Assembly (NCBI RefSeq): GCF_014851395.1
Contig: NW_024041150.1
Span: forward strand, 42,779,437 to 42,843,436
Length of the DNA stretch: 64,000 bases
Source of the DNA: Micropterus salmoides
Lineage: Eukaryota > Chordata > Actinopteri > Centrarchiformes > Centrarchidae
Reading direction: 5' to 3'
The position numbers and the translations under genes are program-made. Each line of letters begins with the position of its first letter. Positions within the stretch are counted from its first letter, which is position 1. Below the pieces are notes generated by a model. The model was not told where the DNA came from, did not search any database, and saw only the letters and a program-made list of their open reading frames with translations. This document shows, one piece after another, positions 11,800 through 22,756 of this stretch.

Positions 11800-12162
11800 T
11801 GTAAGGTCTTATATAGACAGGTGTGTGGCTTTCTTAATCAAGTCCAATCAGTATAATCAAACACAGCTGGACTCAAATGAAGGTGTAGAACCATCTCAAG
11901 GATGATCAGAAGAAATAGACAGCACCTGAGTTAAATATGAGTGTCACGGCAAAGGGTCTGAATACTTATGACCATGTGATATTTCAGTTTTTCTTTAATA
12001 AATTTGCAAAAATTTCTACATTTGTTTTTTTTCTGTCAAGATGGGGTGCTGAGTGTACATTACTGAGAAATAAAATGAACTTTTTTGATTTTTGGAAAAT
12101 GGCTGCAATGAAACAAAGAGTGAAAAATTTAAAGGGGTCTGAATACTTTCGTACCCACTGTA
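11800..12162 (+). mobile_element. Right end of a second Tc1-like element
   Basis: Ends with GGTCTGAATACTTTCGTACC then CACTGTA (12162), which I recognise as the terminus of a common fish Tc1-like element, preceded by its 3' untranslated region (GTCTGAATACTTATGACCA at 11957). No transposase and no left end are present. Confidence 0.7.
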
Positions 12163-13028
12163 TCTGTACTGTTTAGCAAATGTTGAATTTCTAATATTTC
12201 ACAATGACAGGGTGGACATGTTAAGCTTGACAACCTCCAACTATAAACAATGTGAAAATTAAACAAATTATCAAAATGACTTGTTTTATGAACGAACTTG
12301 CTAAAGATCATAATTACATATAAAACATTTTAATTTTGTCTAATTGAACCACTTATTACACTGAAGTTACGTCACGTGGGATTTTACAATTTGAGTGATT
12401 CTGAGGACGCCAAAGGCGAGTGATATTGACCCACCTCATGAAAGGAGCTCAGGTGTGTTGTATACCGTGTTGGAAGTAATGACATCTGAATCAACAGCTC
12501 AGGTAACCTACAGTTTATTTCAACATTCAGGTAGAAACAGAAAGTCACAGAAAACAAATTTTTTGTACATATGAAAAATTTAATATAAATGGCTTACAGG
12601 AAACAGTCAACTCATACCAGAACCTGCTGAGTATGAATAGACCTTTACAAACAGAGAAAAACCGAAGCAGCTTTCAAAGTAAAATATTTAACCATCATTG
12701 TCTCCAATATATATAAATATTTGCAGACATCACAAGCCTTTCTATGACCCACCATCAGCCTCTTAAAGAAAAGAAAAAATTACAGATCAAAGATTAAATG
12801 TAAAAATGAACCTGATATGAAACACAAACCATGGATCTTCTAATCTATTGTCAGACATGTTTGATTGTCAAAGGCCACAGAATAACTCTTCCTTGTGGAG
12901 CCACAATAAGACTGCATCCTCTGACAACCCTGCCGTTTTCAGAAGATCTTGTTGATCGCTGGACTGTGTGTGAGAAGCACCTTACGACAGCTACAGTTTT
13001 TTAAAGGCACCAGACTGTGCAAAACGAA
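12163..13028. other. Anonymous intergenic sequence
   Basis: AT-rich, no supported gene. I see nothing recognisable until the hAT fragment. Confidence 0.35.
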
Positions 13029-13185
13029 CTTTTGGACTGCATGCTGTCAGTTATCAAAGATTACATTCTGGAGGAAGTAAAAAATATTCAGGCAGACGAA
13101 ACAACTGACATTTCCACCCACTGTCAGTTGGTGCCTGTGCTACAGTACATCGACAAGAAGAACAACAGCTTTCGGCTACAGAGGC
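13029..13185 (+). pseudogene. hAT-type transposase fragment
   Basis: In one frame from 13029 it reads LLDCMLSVIKDYILEEVKN, then IQADETTDISTHCQLVPVLQ and YIDKKNNSF. The ADETTD-S----L--VL-Y motif is the conserved first catalytic Asp region of hAT transposases and of related ZMYM-type proteins. Only about 50 codons remain, ending in stops. It lies just downstream of receptor copy B. Confidence 0.65.
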
Positions 13186-13585
13186 AAGCTGTTTAGTGTA
13201 CAGGCAGCTCTGAAGTGTTCAGATGTGGTGGGCAGGAACTTAAGTCGGCCGACTGTACTGACGGACAAAGTAGAGGTATTTGCACTTTATGTTTATGGCA
13301 CAACAACAATAAAGTGGCAACGATATGCAGACAAGATAACTCTCAGGATCAACGCGTACGCAAACCCTCCAACATTATTTTTTCACGTTGATGAGCAGAT
13401 CATCATGGTCCCTTTGCCTCAAAGGCCAGATTTACATATTCACACCCACAGAAAGACTGAAAATCATGTTGAATGTATGAAACATGTGGTGGAAAGAGAT
13501 CAGAGGTCGTTCACTGCGTCATCAGCAGCAGGCTGTCCTGATTTCTTGTTCTAATGTCTTTTCCATTTCCAGCCAACAGCAGCAG

Positions 13586-14962
13586 CTAAACAAACCCGAA
13601 CAAAATCAGTGCTCCCAGTCCGTAGTTTCCCTCCACGACGTCTCCGCTGTTGGACCCTGAAGATCAAAGTGCATATTAGTCAGGAAATGAGTGAACAGTG
13701 GAACAGCCTCCATTTACTCTTCTATATCTTCTATATTCCTCATGTTTGACTCTCAGAATCAACATGGAATAAACTGCAGCTACAACATGGCACACAGACA
13801 CACTGACCTCCACAAACTCACCTGAAACCTCCAGCTGGATGATTCTGATTGGCTCAGCATCAATGTCGGCTCTCTGACGTCTTGAACCTCCTGTTGCAAC
13901 TCGACACTCGTATGTTCCAGCGTCGTTGCTGCTCACGTTCTTCAGAATTAAAGACACGTTTCCGTCCTTCAGCTCTCTGTCCACCAGCTGCACCCGGTCC
14001 TTAAAGGATGGATGCTGCTGGGTTTTAACTGAACGCCATCTCTGTAAAAGAGGACGTAGTCTGGCTCCAGGTCAGGTCTGCTCCACTCTACAGCTATGAT
14101 GGAGGCTTCACCAGCCTGACATGGCAGAATGACATCATCTCCAGGTTTCACTCGTACCACATCTAAAAACAATAAAAACATCCAGAGAGAAAAAGTAATT
14201 ACATTTCAAAAAGGACTCCACAGGACGATACAGTGAGAACCAGTACTGTGCGATATGACCACATATTAATCGTTTGACGATAGAAAAACATTGTTGTGTC
14301 ACAAATTTCACACTCCACAGTAATATTATCTTGAGGGGACTGCACCGAGGTGAAGTTAGTTTGAAATTGGTTATTTGTTGCAGGAAAGAAATTTACCTTC
14401 AGATTAAACAAACACAGAGAAGTTTTAATACTGAACAGGATGACTCAGAACATGCAGGCAAAAACAAGCAGCTCACACCAAAGAGAGAAGTCTGTTGAGC
14501 CACACATCACTCTTCCAGCAGTTCCAGCCATGGATTTTTCAGAGTGCAATTAAAAGACTTTCATAGCTCCTCAGAACAAAAGAGCTTTGGGATGATCTGC
14601 AAGATGGCCAAACTTAGAAGCTAAATTAGCCATTTAGCAGCTAAATCTAACTAGCCAGGCTAAAGTTATTAAAACAGCCTAAAACCGTAAATATCATAAA
14701 GACGTTTTCAAAGCTGGAAGCCTCGGTAGAGTAATCAAGGCGATCAGATGATTGATCGCATTTTTTTCTTTGGCATTTTCCTCCACACTGAAGCTAAATC
14801 GATGACTGTAGCTGCAGACAAGCTAACGTTAGCATCCAACCTCGAAACTCGACGATTTATAAACACATGAAGACCTTTTAGGACAAGATGACATTTTACA
14901 AACTCGTCTTTACCAGAAGCTGCTGGAGACAGAAGGACCAGCAGGACCACAAACTTCTCCAT
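13586..14962 (-). pseudogene. V-set immunoglobulin receptor copy B, frameshifted
   Basis: Exon 1, 14962-14914: leader MEKFVVLLVLLSPAAS. Exon 2, 14162-13822: V-set domain with VKPGDDVILPC, VEWSRPDLEPDYVLFYRDG and, in another frame, LKDGNVSLILKNV, NDAGTYECRV. Exon 3 from 13656: SNSGDVVEGNYG then a hydrophobic start. Splice sites and phase 1 are as in copy A. One base is missing after the RDG codons (near 14030) compared with A and C, so the two halves of the V domain are out of frame. In exon 3 two extra bases (CTGA in place of GC, near 13617) shift the span into a stop at 13588-13586. Either lesion alone would prevent a normal membrane receptor. Both could be checked for assembly error. Confidence 0.8.
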
Positions 14963-15079
14963 GAGAGAGGAGGTGAAGCTGCTGCGGTTACTGTGTTAGC
15001 TGCGTGAATCCTGGATATTATGACTGCGTGACTGAGGCCGAAACTAGTGAATGATTGGTGCTGCTGCAGTGACGTAGCG

Positions 15080-15143
15080 GTCACCAGCTGAGTCAGCTGA
15101 TCTCACAGCACGTCACCAGCTGAGTCAGCTGATCTCACAGCAC
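15080..15143. repeat. 32-bp direct repeat, two copies
   Basis: GTCACCAGCTGAGTCAGCTG and the following 12 bases occur at 15080 and again at 15112, just upstream of the leader exon of copy B. Each unit contains the near-palindrome CAGCTGAGTCAGCTG. It could affect the promoter, but that is not shown. Confidence 0.9.
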
Positions 15144-16211
15144 GTTTGGGTTCACTGAAGGACATGAGTCAAAATTCAGGGATTTTGCATTCTGCAGTTT
15201 GGCCAAAGACAAGAGGAGTTAATATAAATATATAAACTAATGAATCTATTTTGATCTCATGTTGACAGAATAAAGTTTTCAGTGAACTAGAGCTCTAAAG
15301 TGTGAAGAGGCCAATAGGCTGCTTTCTGTTTGCAGCGGTGATGTGGAGAAACTCTTCACTATAGCGATATAATCCTACAGAGACTGATTAAAAGCCTTAG
15401 ACTATTGTTGCCTACAGGTTTTTACAGTACAGCAGGATAAGCCTGCTTACTGCTTTGAAATGCGTTTAATATTTTTTATTTGCTCTTTATTTTTCTTATG
15501 GGAGGCTGAATATTATGAGCAGTTTGGTAGGGGTATTGAAATACTAAATTTGAATATGATCTATCTATTTCAGGTTAGTATAGCTTTCTCAGGCCTACTA
15601 CAGACACTGTCATTTTCCGCACACCATTTGTGATGTGGGCGCAAAAGGTTTTCAGTAGCCTAAATGTTGAGATTCAGTCTTTCAAACATTATTTGAGCAC
15701 ATTTTATGGCATGAATGGAGTTTTCGTGCAGGTTTGAACTGTGAGTCAACAACAAGCAGCTCAATCGTCGACATGCGGAAAACCACAGAAAGCCAGTAAC
15801 ATGTCGACAGATGGCCATGAAATCGGATCCCTTTCTGCAGGAGGTACTGAAGCAGTTTCTCTGCCTCTGATTGGCTGGTTTAGTTTGCTTATATGGTTAA
15901 GGGTGACGTTAGCCAATCACGCAAAGCTGTGTGAGTGAGAGGCTGGTGGAAAGCTGGTGGAAAATCTCCTCTGCTCTACGGTTACATGACCGCCACGTTC
16001 ACACTACACTAAATATTTTAAAGTAAATGTGAATGGTTCTGTCCAACAAGTTGTTTATACTGTTCACACAAACAACAGCTATACACTTTTTAGGCCTCAG
16101 CGTCCCTTTGAAACTAGAATCTGCGCCACTTCTAGAAATCTGCGGCCTAAAACAGAATAGGCCTACATGTTTTAATTGTGTCACGGTCGGTCAATAAGCT
16201 GAGTTACTCAC
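15144..16211. other. Intergenic between receptor B and segment X
   Basis: No supported gene. Short open frames at 15741 and 15999 show no motif. Confidence 0.35.
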
Positions 16212-16357
16212 CCACACATCTTCCCTTCAGGCAGAAACTGCTGCTTTCTGAGGAAAAAACTGAACGAAATGTTGCTGGTGCAGTTCTGGGTTTTTGCTCT
16301 CAGCAGTGAAGCTCGAGCTCTTTGTTTCGGGAAATTCATGTTTCTATTTTTTGTCTC
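16212..16357 (-). other. Conserved exon-like segment X, copy B
   Basis: Paralogue of 10580-10764, 146 nt, with acceptor CTGCTCACAG and donor GTGAGT. Open in the corresponding frame: NFPKQRARASLLRAKTQ, NCTSNISFSFFLRKQQ, FLPEGKMCG. The gaps relative to the other copy are both multiples of three, which argues for past coding constraint. Confidence 0.45.
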
Positions 16358-17927
16358 CTGTGAGCAGATTCGGTTGTGTTTATAGTGCGTTTCAGAGGGC
16401 GTCTCAACACATGATTGGCTAAATGCGCATGTGTCAGTCAGTGATTGGCTCACATCCTGCTCCTCCCGTTTGTGGCGGTTATGACTGTGTTGATCTCACA
16501 CAAAGATCCAGAGAGAAACATGAAGTCAACAGATACGCTTTAGGGCTTCAGCATTCAGCGGTGTGGGTCAAAGACTAAAGTTAAAGTAAATACATAAATG
16601 AAAAATAAAGACTAACCAATGGATCTATTTTGATCGGGTGTAGAGGAGGCCTAAAGTGTTTAAATGTTGAGTAAATATTGAAACTGTTTAGTAAAGATGG
16701 AGGACAGGAGGCAGCTGCTCCTCTGTTGTAACGAAACACTTCCTGCTTTATAAATCTTTATCTCTCAGTTTTTTCAGCTTAAATTAGCTGAACGTCCAGT
16801 GAAAGCTCAGCTCCAGGCTACTGTCTGTTTGGTTTCCTGAGAATCCTTCCAGTGTGATCACTAATGAAACCATTTCTTTGAAACACACTCATCATCATGT
16901 TTCCTTTTTAAAGTGAAAGAATCAGTCAGTTTGAAGCTCCTGATCAGCTCTGAGTTCAACAGCAGCTGAAACACTTTGCCTCCACATTTGGGATTTAATC
17001 TTATCATGGAGTCACATGAGAAATACTGCAGACTGTATCATGATATATTATAGCTGAAGGCACAGTAAGTATTCAGGAATAGCCAGAGAGCCAAAGTAGT
17101 CTTTTATATTTTAACTTTGTTTTTTGTTTGTATTTGTTAGCAGACAATATAAGCCACATTTTAAATGTGGCCTCAGAGGCCTGACTGACGTCCTGAGAAG
17201 ACATTTTCAGCGTTGACAGCCTGTTTTTAATAATGTAATTATGTTTTTGGACTTTCTTTTGAGTACCTCGTAAAATGTTCTTACCTGGTCAATGGTCAAT
17301 GTTCTGCAGCCATAGGTTGTACATTCAATGCCTTTGAAAGCATGTATGTGCTCTATATGTTGAATAAATGTTGTATGGAAAGACTTGTATGGATTCTCTT
17401 CCCTTGCATGACACAATGGGAGTGTTGTATGTTATAAACACTAATATGTATTTGAAGAAGAAAGATTCACACAGGATATAGCACAATGGTAAATCCTTCT
17501 TTTGGCCAGATGGTGACATTAGGACATTTCTGATGTGAGTTTGTTGTCAGAGCTGCTGAGAAGCTGACAGCAGTGTTAGAACCAGGTTAGAGCAGAAGGG
17601 CATGCAGGTTTAACTCTGGGCTGAGGGTGAATGATGAAGATGATAACTAGGCTGCAAATAAAACATAGATATCAAATACCAAATGAAATGAGCAACAATA
17701 AATACATTTATAAACGTTTTATAAAGACACAGTACAGGCCTTCATTTAAATCCTGCCACCTGCTGGTAGAAAGAGGAAACAGCTTTGTTCATTACGGTGG
17801 AAACCACATTAAATATAAATGTAATATTAAAAATATAGTAACAACTATACAGTAACAACTCTGCACACACAATAATTTCTCAGGTTAACCTATATTAGCC
17901 TACCAACTGTACTGGGTCTGGTATCTC
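16358..17927. other. Anonymous intergenic sequence
   Basis: No gene supported. A few short open frames (17207-17519, 17631-17855) lack motifs and look random. Confidence 0.35.
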
Positions 17928-18656
17928 TGGATAATCCATAATTCGTTTGTAATACTGTTTTTTGTTTCAAAATGAAAAACCAAACAACCGTTTTTGGTGT
18001 TAGAATCAAAAATCGAAAAACCAATTCAAAACGGCCCGTTTTTTGTTTTTGGCAATTTATTTTATTGTTGTTCCTTTTTGAACAAATAATGAAGAGAGTC
18101 TGTGAACTTTCGTTTCTCGTTATAAACCAAAAACAAGTCACGTGGTCTATTCCTGTTTTAGAAGGGCTAGGAACCGGTAAAACCTTCAAAATAAAAGTAG
18201 CCCATGTACCATGCAGTTAGAAAGGTGATTATAGACTAAAACTAAACTAACGTTTTCTTAGTAAAACTAACGTAGCACTGGGTGTGAAAAAAAACAAAAC
18301 ACTTTAGCTAACTGAAATAAAAACAATAACTAATAAAATAATACCTGTTAGGCTGACAGGGAGAATTAAACATTTGTAAGACCATTGGTGACCTGTAACT
18401 TCAGATTAAGACAAGTTAACTAATGTTATATGTAGTTTAGGACAGCAGTTAGCCCGTTTATTTAAGTTTATATTAATTAATTCATATTTTAGTTTCCTAA
18501 CATATTTTATAGGCCTTCTTGCTTTGTGGTAGCTCAACCAGCAGAAGTCACTCTGCCCCCTTCTGTGGCGCCAACAGGCAACAAGGTTTTTGACCTTTTG
18601 ACTTGTGTTTATATCACAGAGAAGGCTGCACTGCGACCAGAGGAAGCTGATCACTG

Positions 18657-19837
18657 AGTTTGAAGGGTGTGCAGAACTTCACCTGCCTTCCAGCTTCTCT
18701 TTCTGTGCTGCTATAGCTGCTAAAAACTCTCAGCTTCCACCATCTGCTGTTATGTGTCAAAACAAAACTCTTCCAAAACAAATCTGTGGAGGTGTAAACT
18801 TTTTATTTTCCTTTGCATTTTTTGCCAGTGTAATATACTTATTATATTAGTCAAGTAGATTAAATATTTTTAATGCAGCCTGTAGTCCTCATCAGTTATG
18901 TAGGCCTACTTATGTGTGAAACCTGGTGAGCATTAAAGGAAAAACTTGAGGGGAAATCTGCTGTTTACTTGGCCATCCTGTCTATTTCCTGGAGGCTGAG
19001 TGTAATATGTGATGATAACTGGATCGAGTTAATGTTCCTGATCATTTGGTGGGTTATGTGTTTGTTGCAATTTGTTTTCAAAACTATGTCCAGCACTGTC
19101 AGTGTGGTTCTGGTTATCCTTGCAGACATGTTGCAACATTAAGACAGTGTGAGGGACGTGTGTGGACAGATTGATTCAGTGCTGCCTGTTGCTTGTTTTG
19201 TGGGACATGTTTGATATGTTAAGAGGAAGAGAACTCAGTCCTGCTCTGAGTCTGTATCAGATGTGAGAAAATGTCGTTAGAAGTTGCTGTTGGTATTCTG
19301 TGATGTGACAGAGTGAATATCCAGAAGGTTTTTCTTCTGAATTAATGGCTTAATGTCCACATAAAGCTCGGTGTTCATCTGACTGATGACCCCTCAGATT
19401 GTTAACTGGCAGTAAAGGCTGCTCTGGAGAAGACTGAACAAAATGCTCAGACTTTCTCATCTGTTTAGGGGAGTTTGGCCCCGGTCCCCTTTAGTAAAAA
19501 CACAAACAAATAAACGACCGTGTTTGTGTATTGATAGCTAGCTGCTTAATAACTCTGATAAAACTAAATATTAACGATGGTTCCAGTTTGATAACAAGGC
19601 TAGCTGTTTAAATTTAAGCTTGTATATCAGTGAATTAGTTAGCCTGTGTGGTTATCCATTTTCTTGATGTGATGGTTAAGCTTTCGGCCTGGTAATGTAA
19701 TCTAGTTTCACCCTCTCAGGTAAGCTCCACCCTGCCTCTCCAGTAGCGGCACACACCTCATTAAGAGTTGATGTTCAGGGAGCGCTCAGGATCTCTCTTG
19801 ATGCTTTGTGATCAGGGAGCTGTGGGAGCCCCTCTTC

Positions 19838-19880
<43 letters not shown>

Positions 19881-20795
19881 ACCTTTAACTGAGCCTTATT
19901 GTATGTTGTCTTGTGTGTGACTTGTTGTCTTTAGGTGGTGCAGCACACCTGTCTGGGGGGGGGGGGTCATGACATTCTGGTGGCAATTGTGCTTTTGTAA
20001 CAGTTTGCTTTTATCCTTTAGCATCTCTGCAGCATTTGCATTAACATCTTGTTGGTTTATTGTTTGCACTTGTGTAGCTAATAAAACTACCCAAAACCTG
20101 ACCTTTTAAATTTAGATGTTTTATAAATCACCTTTCCAGTTGAAATGCAGGTCTCTCTTGTAAAGAAATGCTCTGTAAAAATAAATAAATCCCATGGGTT
20201 AAAATGAGATTATATCATGGATCTGTTGAAGTAGCACAGAATTAACTTATAAAAATGTATTATATACATATTTATATATTATGCCTGAGCTCCTTCTCCT
20301 TGTGTGCAATGACCGCTGTATGATGTGAAGACTATTGGATCTGAAAGGTCGACATGATCCTACAAAAGTTGTAGATTTTTAACTAAATCTACATCTGTCC
20401 GCTGAAGAGGCTCTAACCACAGCCTGGAGGAGGAGCTAGTATAAATGACTATTGGTATAATATAACATTATTTACAGTAGGTTTTAGTCTTCACTAACCC
20501 ACTGTGCTTGTAAATCATTTATGGGCATATGAGTGAAAGAGTTGCACTGCAGAGCCCTGCTTCACTGTACTGTTGTACATACTAGTCTACTGTATATAAT
20601 GTGTATTAAGACATAAGTTGACATCATCCTTATTTACAAACACGGTGCCACAATTACAAGGTGTGTTTACCATGAATCATGATGTAAATATCTGAAAGTG
20701 ACAACAGGGCCCTTTTTATGGTGCTGCAGGAAGGAGTGGTGTTCTGCTTTGTCCTGACAGTCCAGCATTTATTTGAAGAGAGAGTGATTACTTAA
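18657..20795. other. Interior of the inverted repeat
   Basis: Non-coding as far as can be seen. Contains a GT microsatellite at 19841-19879 and a run of ten G at about 19957-19966. No transposase motif found. Confidence 0.4.
19841..19879. repeat. GT microsatellite
   Basis: About 19 uninterrupted GT units. Confidence 0.95.
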
Positions 20796-21463
20796 TCAGC
20801 TTCCTTTGGGAGCAGTGCAGCCTTCTCTTTGATATAAACACAAGTTAAAAGGTCAAACCCTTATTGTCTGTTGGCGCCACAGAAGGACTCTTACACAGAA
20901 GGGGGCAGAGTGACCTCTGCTGGTTGAGCTACCACATAGCAAGGTGGCCTATATATGTTAGGAAACTAAAATATGAATTAAATAATATAAACTTAAATAA
21001 ATAGGCTAACTGCTACATATAACATTAGTTTACTTGTCTTAATCTGAAGTTACCAATGGTCTTACAAATGTTTAATACTCCCCAACAGCCAGAGTTATTA
21101 ATTTATTATTTTTAATTTTATTTTAGTTAACTCAAGTGTTTTTTTTTCACAGCCAGTGCTACTTTAGTTTTACTAATTAATTATTTTAGTTTAGTTTTAG
21201 TCTATAATCACCTTTCTAACTACATGGTACATGGGCTACTTTTATTTTGAAGGTTTTACCGGTTCACAGACTCTCTTCATTCTTTGTTCAAAAAGAAATA
21301 ACAATAAAATGAATTGCCAAAAACGAAAAACGGGCCGATTTTAATTGGTTTTTCCTTTTTGGATTCTGACACCAAAAATGGTTATTTGGTTTTTCATTTT
21401 GAAACAAAAAACAGATAAACGGTATTTTCGTTTTAGAATTACAAACGAGTTACGGATTATCCA

Positions 21464-22157
21464 CATAATTAGTTGAACTACTGGAAACCTTCAGGACTTT
21501 GCCAAAAACACATCATGCCATAGTCTAATTTAATGCGCCATAGTCTCAAAATGAAACGAAAATATTTTACACACCTCATAATAACATTTTAGACCTCTAA
21601 CGTTGTGTTTTGAGCCGCTGCTCCGCGCTACTGTAAACTCGCACACGTTGGTTTCAACTCGAGACAACCACTTTCGAGGTAACTACGGTAACGTTAACGG
21701 TCCGTTTCTGTCACTCGTCTGTGAGAAGGCGATTCAGCTGGCCGCGCCTACATTTGGAGTGCACACGTATTCAAGCCTTTATGGTAACTGAAAGAGACCA
21801 GGTGAGCGACTTTATCCTGTCAGTGTTGCAGTATGAGAGTCCTACATGAAGAGAGGCTGTGAAGTCTTCATGTTACGCCGTACGAGAACCACATACAACA
21901 TACTACATTATTTATCAAACAAGGTCGGACTTGATGAATTTAGCGCGAGGATACACATGCGACAACGTCCGGTTTTCAGAATAAGGCGTGTTTACAGTAT
22001 GGAAATAAGATTAATTGCATTATATTCACAGAAAGTATAAAACATGTTACGTGTGTCCATTAAAAGTGAAAAACAACAACAACATGTTAGGGAAATTACC
22101 TATTCTATTTTCTATTCTTTGATTTAGGGTTTTTTGGAATAACATTAAATACATTTG
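21464..22157. other. Short CpG-containing stretch before the Gypsy element
   Basis: 21600-21800 is richer in CpG than its surroundings and open from 21603 to 21791, followed by CAGGTGAGCG, a strong donor-like sequence at 21800. It could be a promoter-near exon of an unseen gene, but no downstream exon is visible and the Gypsy insertion lies next to it. Confidence 0.25.
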
Positions 22158-22744
22158 TGTATCGGTGGGAGACAGAACGGACCCAAACGCAACGCTGAGG
22201 GTGAAAAAGAGGTTTATTGAGGAAAAAACAGGCTCGAGGCGAGGGCAGGTGGAAGGAGGGGGAGAGGCAGACGAGGACTCGGGGAACCGAGAAGCTGGAG
22301 GAACGGAGGGCACAAGGCTGGAGGCTAGGGGGGGAGGCTGGCAGACGGGTAGGTGAGGACACGGAGACGGGGGTCCAGGCGGGGTGCGAGTGGAGAAGCC
22401 GGGGGGGTGTCGTGGAGGCGGCGAGAGGAGGAGGCAGGCGAGCAAGCCCGGCTGGCCGAGCTGGGAGGCAGAGGTGAGTGAACCAGGTCAAGAGCTGCGA
22501 CGATCGAGCGAGGGTGGAGTGGAAAGCCGGGGTAGATATACTGGCAGTGATGAGGCTGATGGCTGGCAGGTGCGGCGGCCGGGGATGGAGGTAAACGAGG
22601 TGCAGGTGTGGGTAGCCAGCCGGGCTCCGGAGCAGGGAGGGAGAGAGCACACACACAGAGAGAGAGAGGAGGCACAGGAGAAACCAGAATGTGAGGGAAA
22701 GGAGAAACAGGACACTCACCGACAGCCGGGCTGCCACCGCGACA
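22158..22744 (-). repeat. 3' LTR of the Gypsy element
   Basis: Begins TGTA and ends GACA on the + strand, i.e. TGTC...TACA in element orientation. Same length as the other LTR. The open frames across it are not genes. Confidence 0.93.
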
Positions 22745-22756
22745 GGGGCCCCCCCC

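Larger units (their letters stand above)
17928..21463. repeat. 3.5-kb inverted repeat with ~700-bp arms
   Basis: Left arm about 17928-18656, right arm about 20796-21463. The right arm read on the minus strand follows the left arm in order: TGGATAATCC, a CAAAATGAAAAACCAAA stretch, GAAGAGAGTCTGTGAAC, GTAGCCCATGTACCATG, CATTTGTAAGACCATTGGT, then AAGGCTGCACTGC near the inner end. The left arm has about 60 extra bases near 18110-18170. The 2.1-kb interior has no long open frame. The shape fits a non-autonomous DNA element with very long terminal inverted repeats, or two inverted copies of one repeat. I see no clear target duplication outside the arms. Confidence 0.85.

Noticed and set aside
17972..18220. 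82-codon frame in the left inverted-repeat arm
   Set aside because: The right arm does not keep it open, and the sequence is low in complexity.
18600..18720. Possible exon shared with 37140-37250 (GACCAGAGGAAG word)
   Set aside because: The match is only a short word and the frames differ.
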